Source: Syntrophorhabdus sp.
GTDB taxonomy: Bacteria; Desulfobacterota; Syntrophorhabdia; Syntrophorhabdales; Syntrophorhabdaceae
Length of the DNA: 64,000 bases
Direction of reading: 5' to 3'
NCBI GenBank assembly: GCA_012719415.1
Contig: JAAYAK010000204.1
Span: forward strand, 1-64,000
The notes beneath the pieces were generated by a model. The model saw only the letters and a program-made list of their open reading frames with translations. It was not told where the DNA came from and made no database searches. Positions 8,181-17,242 of this stretch are shown here, in pieces (positions within the stretch are counted from its first letter, which is position 1; the number at the start of each line of letters is the position of its first letter). The translations under genes were made by a program, and so were the position numbers.

Positions 8181-8739
8181 GGCAGTCTTTGTGGATCGTG
8201 ATGGTACGATCAATGTCGAGAAGGGTCACGTTTTCAGATGTGAGGACCTGGAGTTCCTGCCGGGGGCCGTCGAAGGTCTCAGACTGCTCACCGAGAGAGG
8301 CATAAGTATCTTCATCATCACGAACCAGGCCGGTATCGCCAAGGGTCTTTACACGGAGGAAGATTTCAGGGTGTTCACGGAACACATGGACGGTTTGCTG
8401 CGGAGGGAGGGTGTGGCGATAGAAAACACGCTTTTCTGTCCGCACCACCCGGAGGGAATTGTCCCTGAATATACGAAGACATGCGGGTGCAGGAAGCCGA
8501 ACACCCTGCTCCTCGAGTCGGTGATGAGGGAGCGTAATTATAGTATCGAAGAACTCATCTTGATCGGAGACAAGAACAGCGATATTGATGCCGGGAACAA
8601 ATTGGGGCTGAGGACTTATCTGGTGCTCACCGGTTACGGCAACGAGCACAGGGAGAGTACGAAGGCCTCATTTGTCGTTCCGGATCTCCTGGTGGCGGTG
8701 AAGCATTTGCTGAAGGAATGGGACCGGGATCGGGGTTGA
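8173..8739 (+). CDS. gmhB: Heptose-1,7-bisphosphate phosphatase GmhB (HAD family)
   Basis: This HAD-superfamily phosphatase would remove the C7 phosphate from heptose 1,7-bisphosphate in the cytoplasm. The nucleophile motif is DRDGT (D8, D10). A zinc loop typical of GmhB is present, with C89, H91, C104 and C106 in CPHH...CGCRKP. Motif IV is GDKNSDIDAG. At 188 residues the length is right. The gene overlaps gmhA by eight bases and is clearly co-translated. The anomer handled (alpha for the GDP route, beta for the ADP route) cannot be read from sequence. The partner hddA/hddC genes suggest alpha. Confidence 0.92.
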   Translation: MIKAVFVDRDGTINVEKGHVFRCEDLEFLPGAVEGLRLLTERGISIFIITNQAGIAKGLYTEEDFRVFTEHMDGLLRREGVAIENTLFCPHHPEGIVPEYTKTCGCRKPNTLLLESVMRERNYSIEELILIGDKNSDIDAGNKLGLRTYLVLTGYGNEHRESTKASFVVPDLLVAVKHLLKEWDRDRG

Positions 8740-8776
8740 GAGCAGCATCCTTCGGGAAGGTAGGTCGGAACAGAAT

Positions 8777-9628
8777 ATGTCAGTGAGTCAAAAGCGTTGG
8801 ACGACGATCATCAGGAACAGAAAGGACTGGTTGGATATAGACCTGGGGGAGTTGTGGCGTTACCGCGATTTGATCCTTCTTTTCGTACGCAGGGACTTTG
8901 TCACGTTTTATAAGCAGACGGTACTCGGGCCCATCTGGTTCGTTCTCCAGCCCGTCTTTTATACCTTGGTATTCACCATCATTTTCGGCAGGATCGCCAA
9001 CATACCGACCGACGGGCTCCCTCAACCGCTCTTCTATCTGTCCAGCATCGTCGTCTGGAACTATTTTGCCAACTGCCTGTCCCAGACGTCGAATACCTTT
9101 ATTGCCAATACGAACATTTTCGGGAAGGTTTACTTCCCGCGCTTGACAGTTCCCCTGTCTATAGTGATCACCAACTTGATAACCTTTTTCGTCCAGTTTG
9201 CACTTTTTCTGTGTTTCATGCTCTTCTTCGTTCTTAAGGGGGCCGTGGTAAGGCCTAACCTTGCGATTCTTTTTACACCGCTGCTCATTGTGCAGATGGG
9301 GGTGCTCGGTTTCGGATTCGGCATCCTCGTATCTTCGCTGACCACCAAGTACCGAGACCTTACTTTTGTCACGTCCTTCGGGATACAGATCTGGATGTAC
9401 GTGACGCCTGTCGTATATCCCATATCGCAGGTATCGGAGCGTTGGCAATGGCTATTCATCCTCAACCCCATGGCGTCGATCATTGAGACCTTCCGCTACG
9501 CCTTTCTCGGTGCGGGCGCCGTCAGGCCGCTCTACAGCGCCATCAGCGTCGCCGTTACCATTTTTGTTCTCAGTGTGGGGATCCTCCTTTTCAATCGTGT
9601 CGAGCGGACGTTCATGGACAGGATCTGA
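8777..9628 (+). CDS. wzm: ABC-2 type O-antigen export permease Wzm
   Basis: The 283-residue inner-membrane protein has about six hydrophobic segments. It shows the ABC-2 polysaccharide-exporter pattern: an amphipathic N-terminal region with RYRDLILLFVRRDF, then YKQTVLGPIWFVLQP, and a late TKYRDL plus WMYVTPVVYP. With the Wzt ATPase seven bases downstream it would move finished, lipid-linked polysaccharide from the cytoplasm to the periplasm. This implies ABC-dependent, not Wzx/Wzy, assembly, so chains should be completed in the cytoplasm. Confidence 0.93.
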   Translation: MSVSQKRWTTIIRNRKDWLDIDLGELWRYRDLILLFVRRDFVTFYKQTVLGPIWFVLQPVFYTLVFTIIFGRIANIPTDGLPQPLFYLSSIVVWNYFANCLSQTSNTFIANTNIFGKVYFPRLTVPLSIVITNLITFFVQFALFLCFMLFFVLKGAVVRPNLAILFTPLLIVQMGVLGFGFGILVSSLTTKYRDLTFVTSFGIQIWMYVTPVVYPISQVSERWQWLFILNPMASIIETFRYAFLGAGAVRPLYSAISVAVTIFVLSVGILLFNRVERTFMDRI

Positions 9629-9634
9629 CGAACC

Positions 9635-10936
9635 ATGAGCAAAACAGTCATAAAGATAGAAGGTGTGGCCAAACAGTACCGCCTGGGGTCCATAGGCCAC
9701 GGCACGCTTTATCGGGATGTTCAGAGTTGGTTGGCGCGGATCCGTGGGAAAGAGGATCCGAATTCCATGATTGGTTCGAAGCCGCTCGCGCGTGTCGAAG
9801 GCAAAGACCATTTCTGGGCGCTGAGAGACATCAATCTGGAGATCAGGCAGGGAGACACGGTGGGCATTATCGGGCGCAACGGTGCGGGCAAATCGACTCT
9901 GCTAAAGATTCTTTCGCGTGTGACGGCCCCTACGCGCGGCGTCATTAAGGTGCGGGGCCGTATAGCCAGCCTTCTCGAGGTGGGAACCGGCTTCCATCCT
10001 GAGCTGACCGGACGGGAAAACATATACATAAACGGAGCGATCCTGGGGATGAGCAAAGGTGAGATAAACCGCAAGTTCGATGAGATCGTCGAATTTGCGG
10101 GGGTCGAGCTCTTTGTCGACACGCCAGTCAAACGTTATTCGAGCGGTATGTACGTACGACTTGCTTTCGCGGTAGCAGCCCACCTGGAGCCCGAGATACT
10201 CCTGGTGGATGAAGTGCTTGCCGTGGGGGATGTAGAGTTCCAGAACAAGTGTTTGGGAAAGATGGACAATGTTGCGAAAGAAGGACGTACCGTCCTGTTC
10301 GTGAGCCACAACATGGGCGCCATTCGCAATCTGTGCAGACGCGCGGTCCTTCTTGACGAGGGTAAGGTTGTCGTGGACGGCAGCGCCGACGAGGGGCTCG
10401 CTCATTACCTGAGCCTTAAGACGATGGAGAAGGCTGTTATCGGGAAGGAAGAGATCGAGGCCAGGATGGAAGGGGTAATATTGAGGAACAACCCTCACAT
10501 CAGGTTTGTTGAGGTTGGTTTGTATGATGCGAATGGAGAGGCAAAGAAGGCTTTCTATTCCAACGAATCGATACGACTGAAGATTGCTTTTCAATGTTTC
10601 AAAGTAATTCACGACATGCATATTTTCGTCTACTTTACCGATGAAAAGGGTAATGATCTGTTGCTGTCGCAACAAGTGGATTGGCCAGGAATGGTCAAGG
10701 CCTTTCGCCGCCTTGGCGAAGGGATGTACGAGGCATTATGTGAAATACCTCCGAATCTTTTTGGAGGGAGGACGTTTTATCTCTCAATTCATCTAGAGTA
10801 TCCCAAGACGGAGCACATAGTGCTGCAGAAGATCTTGAGCTTCGACGTCAAGTTTCACGGTTATAATAATGTCCATATCGATTATTCGGTTGCATTGCGC
10901 CCTCAGTTCGAATGGCAATTACAAGAAATCACTTGA
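9635..10936 (+). CDS. wzt: O-antigen export ATPase Wzt with C-terminal carbohydrate-binding domain
   Basis: The 433-residue protein starts with an ABC ATPase domain. Walker A is GRNGAGKST (80-88), the signature is YSSGMYVRLAFA and Walker B is ILLVDEVLAVGD, followed by an SHN switch. About 180 further residues form a beta-rich domain (from roughly 255: IRFVEVGLYD, SIRLKIAF, FHGYNNVHIDYS). In O9a-type systems this domain binds the modified chain end and sets substrate specificity. Its DNA looks more A/T-rich than the ATPase half, as expected if it is exchanged with the sugar genes. It partners the Wzm permease. Confidence 0.94.
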   Translation: MSKTVIKIEGVAKQYRLGSIGHGTLYRDVQSWLARIRGKEDPNSMIGSKPLARVEGKDHFWALRDINLEIRQGDTVGIIGRNGAGKSTLLKILSRVTAPTRGVIKVRGRIASLLEVGTGFHPELTGRENIYINGAILGMSKGEINRKFDEIVEFAGVELFVDTPVKRYSSGMYVRLAFAVAAHLEPEILLVDEVLAVGDVEFQNKCLGKMDNVAKEGRTVLFVSHNMGAIRNLCRRAVLLDEGKVVVDGSADEGLAHYLSLKTMEKAVIGKEEIEARMEGVILRNNPHIRFVEVGLYDANGEAKKAFYSNESIRLKIAFQCFKVIHDMHIFVYFTDEKGNDLLLSQQVDWPGMVKAFRRLGEGMYEALCEIPPNLFGGRTFYLSIHLEYPKTEHIVLQKILSFDVKFHGYNNVHIDYSVALRPQFEWQLQEIT

Positions 10937-10954
10937 ATAGAAAAGGTGCAAGAA

Positions 10955-11935
10955 ATGTTGAATGAAAAGACGATCTTAATTACCGGCGGAACAGGTTCGT
11001 TCGGGCAAAAAGCCACAGAGGTCATTCTGAAGAAATACAGGCCGAGACGGTTGATCATCTTCAGCCGCGATGAACTCAAACAATTTGAAATGGCGCAGAA
11101 ATATCCTATTTCAAGATATGATTGCATTCGATATTTTATCGGTGATGTGCGTGATAAGGAGCGCCTCAACAGGGCGTTCCACGGTGTCGACTACGTGATC
11201 CATGCAGCGGCGCTGAAACAGGTCCCCGCGGCGGAATACAATCCCTTCGAGGCTGTAAAGACAAACGTTTTGGGAGCGCAGAATATCATTAATGTAGCGA
11301 TCGATCAAGGGGTGTCAAAGGTCATCGCTCTTTCAACCGACAAAGCAGCGAATCCGATCAATCTCTACGGTGCCACGAAGCTTTGTTCCGACAAGCTCTT
11401 CATAGCGGGCAATCAGTACGTGGGACACGAGCACACTGTCTTCAGTGTTGTGCGTTACGGGAACGTAGTAGGCAGCCGGGGAAGTGTCATCCCCTTTTTC
11501 GAAGCCTCGAAAGGGAATGGCTGTTTGCCAATAACCGATCCTCGCATGACAAGGTTTTGGATCACCCTGGAACAGGGTGTCGATTTCGTCCTGAAGTGTC
11601 TTGAGAGGATGGTTGGCGGCGAGCTCTTTGTCCCGAAACTTCCCACCATGAACATCATGGACCTCGCTCACGCGATAGCCCCTGAGTGCGACACTGAGAT
11701 CATCGGCATCAGGCCCGGTGAGAAGCTCCACGAGGTGATGATCCCCAGGGATGACGCGAGAAGGACGATCGAATTCGAAGATTACTATATCATTCAGCCT
11801 GATTTCGGATTCTGGAAACGCCGTTACAACGGTGACGGGGGCAAGGCCGTACCCGAAGATTTTGAGTATGGTTCAGATACGAATCACTGGCGCCTCACGG
11901 TCGATGAGATGAGGGAGATGATAGGGTCGATATGA
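10955..11935 (+). CDS. pseB: UDP-N-acetylglucosamine 4,6-dehydratase (inverting) PseB
   Basis: This extended SDR enzyme begins pseudaminic acid synthesis by C4 oxidation, C6 dehydration and C5 inversion of UDP-GlcNAc. The 326-residue product has the NAD loop GGTGSFG (11-17), then IFSRDELKQ, AAALKQVPAAE and the active-site stretch STDKAANPINLYGATK. The DK variant is typical of PseB in place of the usual Thr-Asp-Glu. ATG 10955 is preferred: AAGG lies seven bases upstream, whereas the in-frame GTG at 10946 overlaps that site. The stop overlaps pseC (ATGA). Confidence 0.93.
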   Translation: MLNEKTILITGGTGSFGQKATEVILKKYRPRRLIIFSRDELKQFEMAQKYPISRYDCIRYFIGDVRDKERLNRAFHGVDYVIHAAALKQVPAAEYNPFEAVKTNVLGAQNIINVAIDQGVSKVIALSTDKAANPINLYGATKLCSDKLFIAGNQYVGHEHTVFSVVRYGNVVGSRGSVIPFFEASKGNGCLPITDPRMTRFWITLEQGVDFVLKCLERMVGGELFVPKLPTMNIMDLAHAIAPECDTEIIGIRPGEKLHEVMIPRDDARRTIEFEDYYIIQPDFGFWKRRYNGDGGKAVPEDFEYGSDTNHWRLTVDEMREMIGSI

Positions 11936-13056
11936 TCCCCTACGGGCGTCAATTCATCGATGAAGACGATATTAGTGCAGTCATAGAGGTCCTCCGCTCC
12001 GACTGGCTTACAACTGGCCCGAAGGTCGCCAAATTCGAGGAGGCTTTCGCCAAACATGTTGGTGCGAGATACGCAGTGGCGGTGAACAGCGGCACTGCGG
12101 CTCTCCACGCATCGATATTTGCAGTCGGCATAAAGCCCGGAGACGAAGTGATTGTCCCGACCATCACCTTTGCTGCAACGGCAAATTCCGTTGTTTACCA
12201 GGGGGGTACCCCGGTCTTTGCGGATGTCATGCCTTCGAACCTGCTTATCGATCCCTCCCGGGTTGAGGCGCTGATCACCGATAGGACCAGGGCCATCATT
12301 TCCGTCGATTATGCCGGACATCCCTGTGACTATGATGCTTTGAATGATATAGCCGCCCGTCGTGGTCTCTTTCTCATCGACGACGCCTGTCATGCCCTCG
12401 GGGGGAGCTTTCACGGTCGGCCTGTTGGATCACTGGCGGGCCTGAATACCTTCAGTTTCCATCCTGTCAAGCACATCACGACGGGGGAGGGAGGGCTCGT
12501 GACTACCGATGATCCATCGCTTGCGTCAAGGATGAGACTTTTCAGGAACCATGGCATAGACAGCGACCATTATCAGAGGGAGCTAGAGGGATCCTGGGAA
12601 TACAACATGACCGACCTGGGATACAATTATCGCCTGACCGACCTTCAGTGCGCCCTTGGTCTGAGCCAGCTGAAGAAACTCAACAAATGGGTTATGAGAA
12701 GAAGGGCAATAGCCTCACGGTATGACGCCGCGTTTCAGAATACTGACCTGGTGCGCCCCCTCGCGGTGGGTGAGGGGGTCGATCATGCCTACCACCTGTA
12801 CATAGTTCGGGTGCCGGGTGATGCGAGGGGGAAGATATTCCGGGGTCTCAGGGCTGAGGGGATAGGTGTCAATGTTCACTACAGACCGGTACATCTTCAC
12901 CCTTTCTACCGACAACGTTTCGGAACGGGGCCGGGGCTGTGTCCCAATGCAGAACATGCCTATGAAGAGATCATTACCCTTCCTGTATTTCCAGCCATGA
13001 CCGATGATATGGTGGACGAAGTGATAGAAGCGGTGAAGAGGATTGTCCGTGAATGA
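11932..13056 (+). CDS. pseC: UDP-4-amino-4,6-dideoxy-beta-L-AltNAc transaminase PseC
   Basis: The 374-residue DegT/DnrJ/EryC1 aminotransferase would add an amino group at C4 of the PseB product using PLP and glutamate. The Schiff-base lysine is K180 in HPVKHITTGEGG. Other family marks are NSGTAALHAS, PTITFAATAN and the DDACHALGG phosphate/PLP region. It directly follows pseB with a four-base overlap, the standard pseB-pseC arrangement. The aldo/keto reductase start overlaps its 3' end. Confidence 0.92.
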   Translation: MIPYGRQFIDEDDISAVIEVLRSDWLTTGPKVAKFEEAFAKHVGARYAVAVNSGTAALHASIFAVGIKPGDEVIVPTITFAATANSVVYQGGTPVFADVMPSNLLIDPSRVEALITDRTRAIISVDYAGHPCDYDALNDIAARRGLFLIDDACHALGGSFHGRPVGSLAGLNTFSFHPVKHITTGEGGLVTTDDPSLASRMRLFRNHGIDSDHYQRELEGSWEYNMTDLGYNYRLTDLQCALGLSQLKKLNKWVMRRRAIASRYDAAFQNTDLVRPLAVGEGVDHAYHLYIVRVPGDARGKIFRGLRAEGIGVNVHYRPVHLHPFYRQRFGTGPGLCPNAEHAYEEIITLPVFPAMTDDMVDEVIEAVKRIVRE

Positions 13057-13957
13057 GGTGATGTTCCCGTCTTCTCGCCTGGTTCTCGGCACGGTGCAAC
13101 TTGGTCTCACCTACGGTATAGCGAACAAAAACGGAAAGCCCGACGCGGACATGGCGGTCTCCATCGTGAAGACCGCTTACGAGAAAGGAATCCGGGAATT
13201 CGATACGGCTCAGGCGTACGGTGAAAGCGAGGCTATCCTCGGAAAGGCCTTCAGGGAGCTTGGGATAGCCTCCGATGTGAAGGTGACAACTAAATTGGAC
13301 CCCAAACTCCCTTGGTCTGATGAAGGTTTCCTTGTCAGGTCGGTGGAGGAGAGTCTCAAAAGGCTTGGGGTTGAACAGCTCGAGGCTTTGCTGTTGCACC
13401 GTGAAGAAATGATGGATACTCTGGAAAACGGTTTCACCGGGGCGCTGGAACAGATTCGGCGTAAGGGCTACACCCGGGGTCTTGGCGTTTCGGTCTATTC
13501 CCCCGAGCGGGCGAGGCAGGCGCTGGATCTGGATCTCTTTCAGGTGGTGCATCTCCCAACGAGCATACTTGACCGGCGTTTTCGGGACTCCGGCATATTC
13601 GAGTTCGGACGGAAACGGGGGAAGGAGATCTATGTCAGGAGCGCCTTCCTTCAGGGGCTGCTTCTGATGGATGCGGATGATGTGCCGGCAGGCCTGAAGG
13701 GGGTGGTGGGGGTGCTTGAGGAAATTGACAGGATAGCTTCTAGATACCGGCTGACGCGCAGTTCAATAGCTTTGATATACCTGCGGGATCGGTTCCGGGA
13801 TGCGAAGGTAATATTCGGGGCGGAGACCGTCGATCAGGTCAGGCAGAATGCCGAGGAATGGCGTATTGATGTCCCGGGTAGTCTTTTGGAGGAAATCGAG
13901 AGACTTGAGCCGGAACTGGATGATTCAGTTCTCAACCCCTCCAGGTGGCTCCATTGA
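13049..13957 (+). CDS. Aldo/keto reductase family protein
   Basis: The protein of about 302 residues has the AKR TIM-barrel pattern: LGTVQLGLTYG at the N-terminus, the REFDTAQAYGESE segment holding catalytic Asp and Tyr, and LLLHREEM in place of the usual LHxxD. This subtype (first noticed as GenBank aldo/keto reductases in sugar loci) is frequent between pseC and amidotransferase genes. It may reduce or oxidise a nucleotide sugar; the substrate is unknown. GTG 13049, eight bases after AAGAGG, is the best start. TTG 13043 and ATG 13061 are alternatives. Confidence 0.8.
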   Translation: MNEVMFPSSRLVLGTVQLGLTYGIANKNGKPDADMAVSIVKTAYEKGIREFDTAQAYGESEAILGKAFRELGIASDVKVTTKLDPKLPWSDEGFLVRSVEESLKRLGVEQLEALLLHREEMMDTLENGFTGALEQIRRKGYTRGLGVSVYSPERARQALDLDLFQVVHLPTSILDRRFRDSGIFEFGRKRGKEIYVRSAFLQGLLLMDADDVPAGLKGVVGVLEEIDRIASRYRLTRSSIALIYLRDRFRDAKVIFGAETVDQVRQNAEEWRIDVPGSLLEEIERLEPELDDSVLNPSRWLH

Positions 13958-13977
13958 AACTCAGGAGGTTTTGACGG

Positions 13978-15177
13978 ATGACGGAATTGAGACGATGCAC
14001 GAGATGCGTGCTGCCGGAGACCCACGAAACGATAATCTTTGATGAAGAGGGTGTCTGCAATGTTTGCAGGGGACAGGAATACAAGCAGTCGAGAATCGAT
14101 TGGGACGGAAAGAAGAGGGAACTTGATGAGTTGATCGAAACCTACCGCGGAAAATACCGGTACGATTGCATCGTGCCATTCAGCGGGGGCAAGGACAGCA
14201 CCTGGACCCTTTATTACCTTATAAAGGAATACGGTCTCAAACCCCTGGTGGTCTGCTACGACCACGGTTTCTTCCGGAGGAACCTTCTGGAGAACACGCG
14301 GCGCACGATGCGCAAGCTCGGAGCGGACCTCCACGTGTACACGCCGAATTGGAAGGTCGTCCAGAAGCTGATGCTCCAGAGCTTCCTCGACAAAGGGGAT
14401 TTCTGCTGGCACTGTCATACAGGAATATTCGCATACCCTATGTGGGCAGCGATTCGCAACGAGGTTCCCTTGATCTTCTGGGGTGAACCGTCCGCGGAGT
14501 ACACGGCCTTTTACAGCTACGACCAGCCGGAAGAGGTGGACGAGAAACGATTCAACCGTCATACGAATCTGGGCATCAGCGCCGATGACATGTACATTCG
14601 GCTCGGCGGGGATTTCGATGAGAGGGAGATGCAGCATTTTCATTATCCTCCCCTTAAAGAGCTCCGAAGGATAAACTATCGCTCCGTCTGCTTGGGTTCG
14701 TACATATTCTGGGACGTGAAGAAACAGTACGATGTTATTCGCCGGGAGCTTGGGTGGCAGGGAGATGAAGTGGAGAATGTTCCACCAGGCTATGAGTATG
14801 AGAAGATAGAGTGCTACCTCCAGGGTGTGCGCGATTACATCAAATATATAAAACGGGGATACACCCGGCCGTGCCACCTGGCAACGATCGATATTCGGAA
14901 CAACCGCCTGAGCCGTGAGAAGGCCATGGAAATGATCCGCACATACGAGGGAAAGCGGCCTCCAAGCCTGGAGGTATTCCTCAGTTACATCGGGCTCACG
15001 GAGGAAGAATTCATGGAGATATCCCTCGGGCATGGGATATCTCCCTATGTCCATGATCCAGCAAAGGAAAGACCGGGAAAGAAGGTGCACGACTTTGACT
15101 CATGGCCTAGGTACGAAGCTATGCCGCGTGAAGAAGCACAGAAGCTTCTTAACCGGTGGCGCGAAAAGCAAAGGTGA
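13978..15177 (+). CDS. N-acetyl sugar amidotransferase (WbpG/PseA type)
   Basis: The 399-residue ATP-pyrophosphatase (PP-loop) protein has PFSGGKDST at 67-75. Upstream are two Cys pairs (C7/C10 in CTRC and C27/C30 in CNVC) that suggest a zinc site. The family converts an acetamido group on a sugar to an acetamidino group, using ammonia from a HisH/HisF-like pair. Both of those genes follow directly. WbpG of Pseudomonas LPS and PseA of Campylobacter flagellin glycosylation are the named relatives. In this context the target is probably a pseudaminic-acid-type sugar, which is an inference. Confidence 0.9.
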   Translation: MTELRRCTRCVLPETHETIIFDEEGVCNVCRGQEYKQSRIDWDGKKRELDELIETYRGKYRYDCIVPFSGGKDSTWTLYYLIKEYGLKPLVVCYDHGFFRRNLLENTRRTMRKLGADLHVYTPNWKVVQKLMLQSFLDKGDFCWHCHTGIFAYPMWAAIRNEVPLIFWGEPSAEYTAFYSYDQPEEVDEKRFNRHTNLGISADDMYIRLGGDFDEREMQHFHYPPLKELRRINYRSVCLGSYIFWDVKKQYDVIRRELGWQGDEVENVPPGYEYEKIECYLQGVRDYIKYIKRGYTRPCHLATIDIRNNRLSREKAMEMIRTYEGKRPPSLEVFLSYIGLTEEEFMEISLGHGISPYVHDPAKERPGKKVHDFDSWPRYEAMPREEAQKLLNRWREKQR

Positions 15178-15189
15178 GGTTTGTCGCCG

Positions 15190-15819
15190 GTGTCGGGAGG
15201 AACGGTCGGGATAATTGATTACGGGATGGGTAATATACTCTCCGTATGCCATGCGGTTGAGATGGCTGGTGGAGATATCGTTATGTGCACTTCGGCGGAT
15301 CAAATAGGGGGCGTGGAAAGGATCATCCTGCCAGGCGTGGGAGCCTTTGGTGACTGTATGCGAAACCTCAGGGAAAGAGGATTGGTGGACGCTTTGAACA
15401 GGCTCGTATTGGAACAGAAAATACCGATACTCGGCATCTGCCTTGGTATGCAGGTGATGGCGAAACGAGGGTTCGAAGGCGGAGAGTACGATGGGCTTGG
15501 CTGGTTCGAGGCCGATGTTGTGAGACTGGTACCGAACGACGCTTCGCTCCGTGTTCCCCAGATCGGCTGGAACGATGTGACGTTCCAAAGGGACTGTGAG
15601 TTGTTCGGGGGCCTGCCGGAGGCGCCGGACCTTTATTTTGTTCACTCTTATTACATGCGGTGTGAGAGACGGGAAAATGTCATTGCCACGTGTGATTACG
15701 GCGGCACCGTTACAGCGGCGGTCGGAAAGGACAACATTGTCGCCACCCAGTTCCATCCTGAAAAGAGCCAGGATTATGGCTTGAAGATTATTCGAAATTT
15801 CCTGTCATGGCAGCCGTGA
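15190..15819 (+). CDS. hisH: HisH-like glutamine amidotransferase subunit
   Basis: The class I glutamine amidotransferase has its nucleophilic Cys in GICLGMQ (C84) and a His/Glu pair in FHPEKS. It would hydrolyse glutamine and hand ammonia to the HisF-like partner at 15824. At 209 residues it is normal for HisH. No other histidine genes are present. The neighbours argue for the paralogue that serves sugar amidination (as with WbpG), not histidine synthesis. A GAGGT lies nine bases before GTG 15190; an in-frame TTG at 15181 is too close to it. Confidence 0.88.
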   Translation: MSGGTVGIIDYGMGNILSVCHAVEMAGGDIVMCTSADQIGGVERIILPGVGAFGDCMRNLRERGLVDALNRLVLEQKIPILGICLGMQVMAKRGFEGGEYDGLGWFEADVVRLVPNDASLRVPQIGWNDVTFQRDCELFGGLPEAPDLYFVHSYYMRCERRENVIATCDYGGTVTAAVGKDNIVATQFHPEKSQDYGLKIIRNFLSWQP

Positions 15820-15823
15820 AATA

Positions 15824-16612
15824 GTGCTCAAACGCCGGCTTATACCAAAACTCCAGATCAGGACGCTCAAATTGGGCGGCCGTTTGAGGCCCGTTCTTGT
15901 GACCACCTACCAGTTCGGCAAATACGTCGAGATAGGCGATCCTGTGTCGCAGGCGAAAATCTACGAGGCTCAGGCGGCCGACGAGCTCATCATTCTCGAC
16001 CTCGATGCCTCCACGGAAAGCCGGAGCACGCTTGTCGACGTGGTCCGCAAGGCGGCCGAGGTGATCTTCATGCCCTTTACCGTGGGAGGAGGCGTAAGGA
16101 CGGTTGATGATTTCGTGACACTTCTGTCGAATGGAGCCGACAAGGTGAGTATCAACACAGCGGCCGTGGAATCTCCGGAGTTGATAGACAGGGCGGCATC
16201 AGCCCTGGGGTCGCAATGCGTTGTCCTGAGTATTGATTATCGCAAGGATGACAGTGGGAAGTACAGCGTGTGGACCAGGGGAGGGACCGTGGAATGCGGT
16301 ATCGATCCCGTGGAGTGGGCGAAAGAGGGGGAAGGAAGAGGCGCCGGTGAGATTCTGCTTACCTCCATAGACGCTGACGGGACCCGGATGGGCCTGGATG
16401 TTGAACTTACCCGGAGGGTTGTCGAGAATGTGTCCGTACCTGTCATCACCTCGGGTGGCTGCGGACTCGCCGCGCATTTCGTCGACGGCTACGTGCGTGG
16501 CGGCGCCGACGCAGTATCTGCAGGAACCTATTTTTGTTTCAGGGACGAAAACACCATGCAGGTGAGGTCGCACATTAAGAATGCAGGCGTACCCATAAGG
16601 CTCCATCATTGA
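15824..16612 (+). CDS. hisF: HisF-like ammonia-channel subunit lacking Asp11
   Basis: The 262-residue TIM barrel aligns with HisF from its start (RRLIPKL). The first catalytic aspartate of the cyclase (Asp11, in IPCLDV of true HisF) is glutamine here (Q11 in IPKLQI). The second is kept (SIDADGT). The glycine-rich phosphate loops (GGGVRT, SGGCG) remain. Loss of Asp11 fits a protein that only conducts ammonia through its barrel to the amidotransferase. It would therefore not make imidazole glycerol phosphate. A GTG start is used. Confidence 0.85.
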   Translation: MLKRRLIPKLQIRTLKLGGRLRPVLVTTYQFGKYVEIGDPVSQAKIYEAQAADELIILDLDASTESRSTLVDVVRKAAEVIFMPFTVGGGVRTVDDFVTLLSNGADKVSINTAAVESPELIDRAASALGSQCVVLSIDYRKDDSGKYSVWTRGGTVECGIDPVEWAKEGEGRGAGEILLTSIDADGTRMGLDVELTRRVVENVSVPVITSGGCGLAAHFVDGYVRGGADAVSAGTYFCFRDENTMQVRSHIKNAGVPIRLHH

Positions 16613-16674
16613 GGGGCTGGCATTATAACTACGCAGGTACCACTGCTCCATTGTACTGAAGAGGTGGGAAGGCC

Positions 16675-17241
16675 ATGAGCTACAAGAGTGAATATTCGCC
16701 GTATCTGCAGGGCAGGCGCCTTTATCTGCGTGAAGTGCGCGTTTCCGATATCAACGAGGAATATTATCACTGGATGAACGATCCCGGAGTCACAAGATAC
16801 CTCGAGAGCAGGTTTTTCCCCAACGATACGGAGTCCTTGAAGGAATATGTCGTACAAAGACAAAAGGACCGCAACAGCGTGTTCCTTGCCATCATACTTA
16901 AGGAAGAGGAAAAACATATCGGCAATGTCAAACTGGGACCTATCGATTGGATACATAAGCTCGGAGACATCGGTGTGCTTATAGGAGACAAGAGTTCCTG
17001 GGGAAGGGGATATGCCACCGAGGCCATCGGCCTGGTCGTGAAGCTGGCCTTTCAGGGACTGAACCTTCACAAGGTTACAGCGGGATACTACGTTGACAAT
17101 AAAGGTTCCGAGAAAGCGTTCAAGAACAACGGGTTCGTCCTCGAGGGAGTCAGGCGCAAGCATCGCTTCTGTGAAGGTTCATATACGGATACCGTTCTCC
17201 TGGGGCTGCTCAGGGAAGAATTCGAGAAGAAGGAAGAATGA
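16675..17241 (+). CDS. GNAT N-acetyltransferase, PseH-like
   Basis: The 188-residue RimJ/RimL-type GNAT starts with a LYLREVRVSDI strand, followed by YYHWMNDPGVTRYL. It has the acetyl-CoA loop WGRGYATEA and the closing KAFKNNGFVLEG. In the pseudaminic pathway an enzyme of this type (PseH) acetylates the C4 amine made by PseC. The gene lies between the HisF-like gene and a cytidylyltransferase, with GGTGGGAAGG as ribosome-binding site. The family is sure; the PseH role is inferred from context, and the GNAT at 20377 competes for it. Confidence 0.82.
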   Translation: MSYKSEYSPYLQGRRLYLREVRVSDINEEYYHWMNDPGVTRYLESRFFPNDTESLKEYVVQRQKDRNSVFLAIILKEEEKHIGNVKLGPIDWIHKLGDIGVLIGDKSSWGRGYATEAIGLVVKLAFQGLNLHKVTAGYYVDNKGSEKAFKNNGFVLEGVRRKHRFCEGSYTDTVLLGLLREEFEKKEE

Positions 17242-17242
17242 T

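Noticed and set aside
13834-15090. A 418-codon minus-strand open frame
   Set aside because: It lies opposite the amidotransferase gene with its PP-loop and Cys pairs. No ribosome-binding site or family pattern was seen.
15190-16612. HisH/HisF as part of a histidine operon
   Set aside because: No other his genes are near, the HisF-like protein lacks Asp11, and a WbpG-type amidotransferase is directly upstream.
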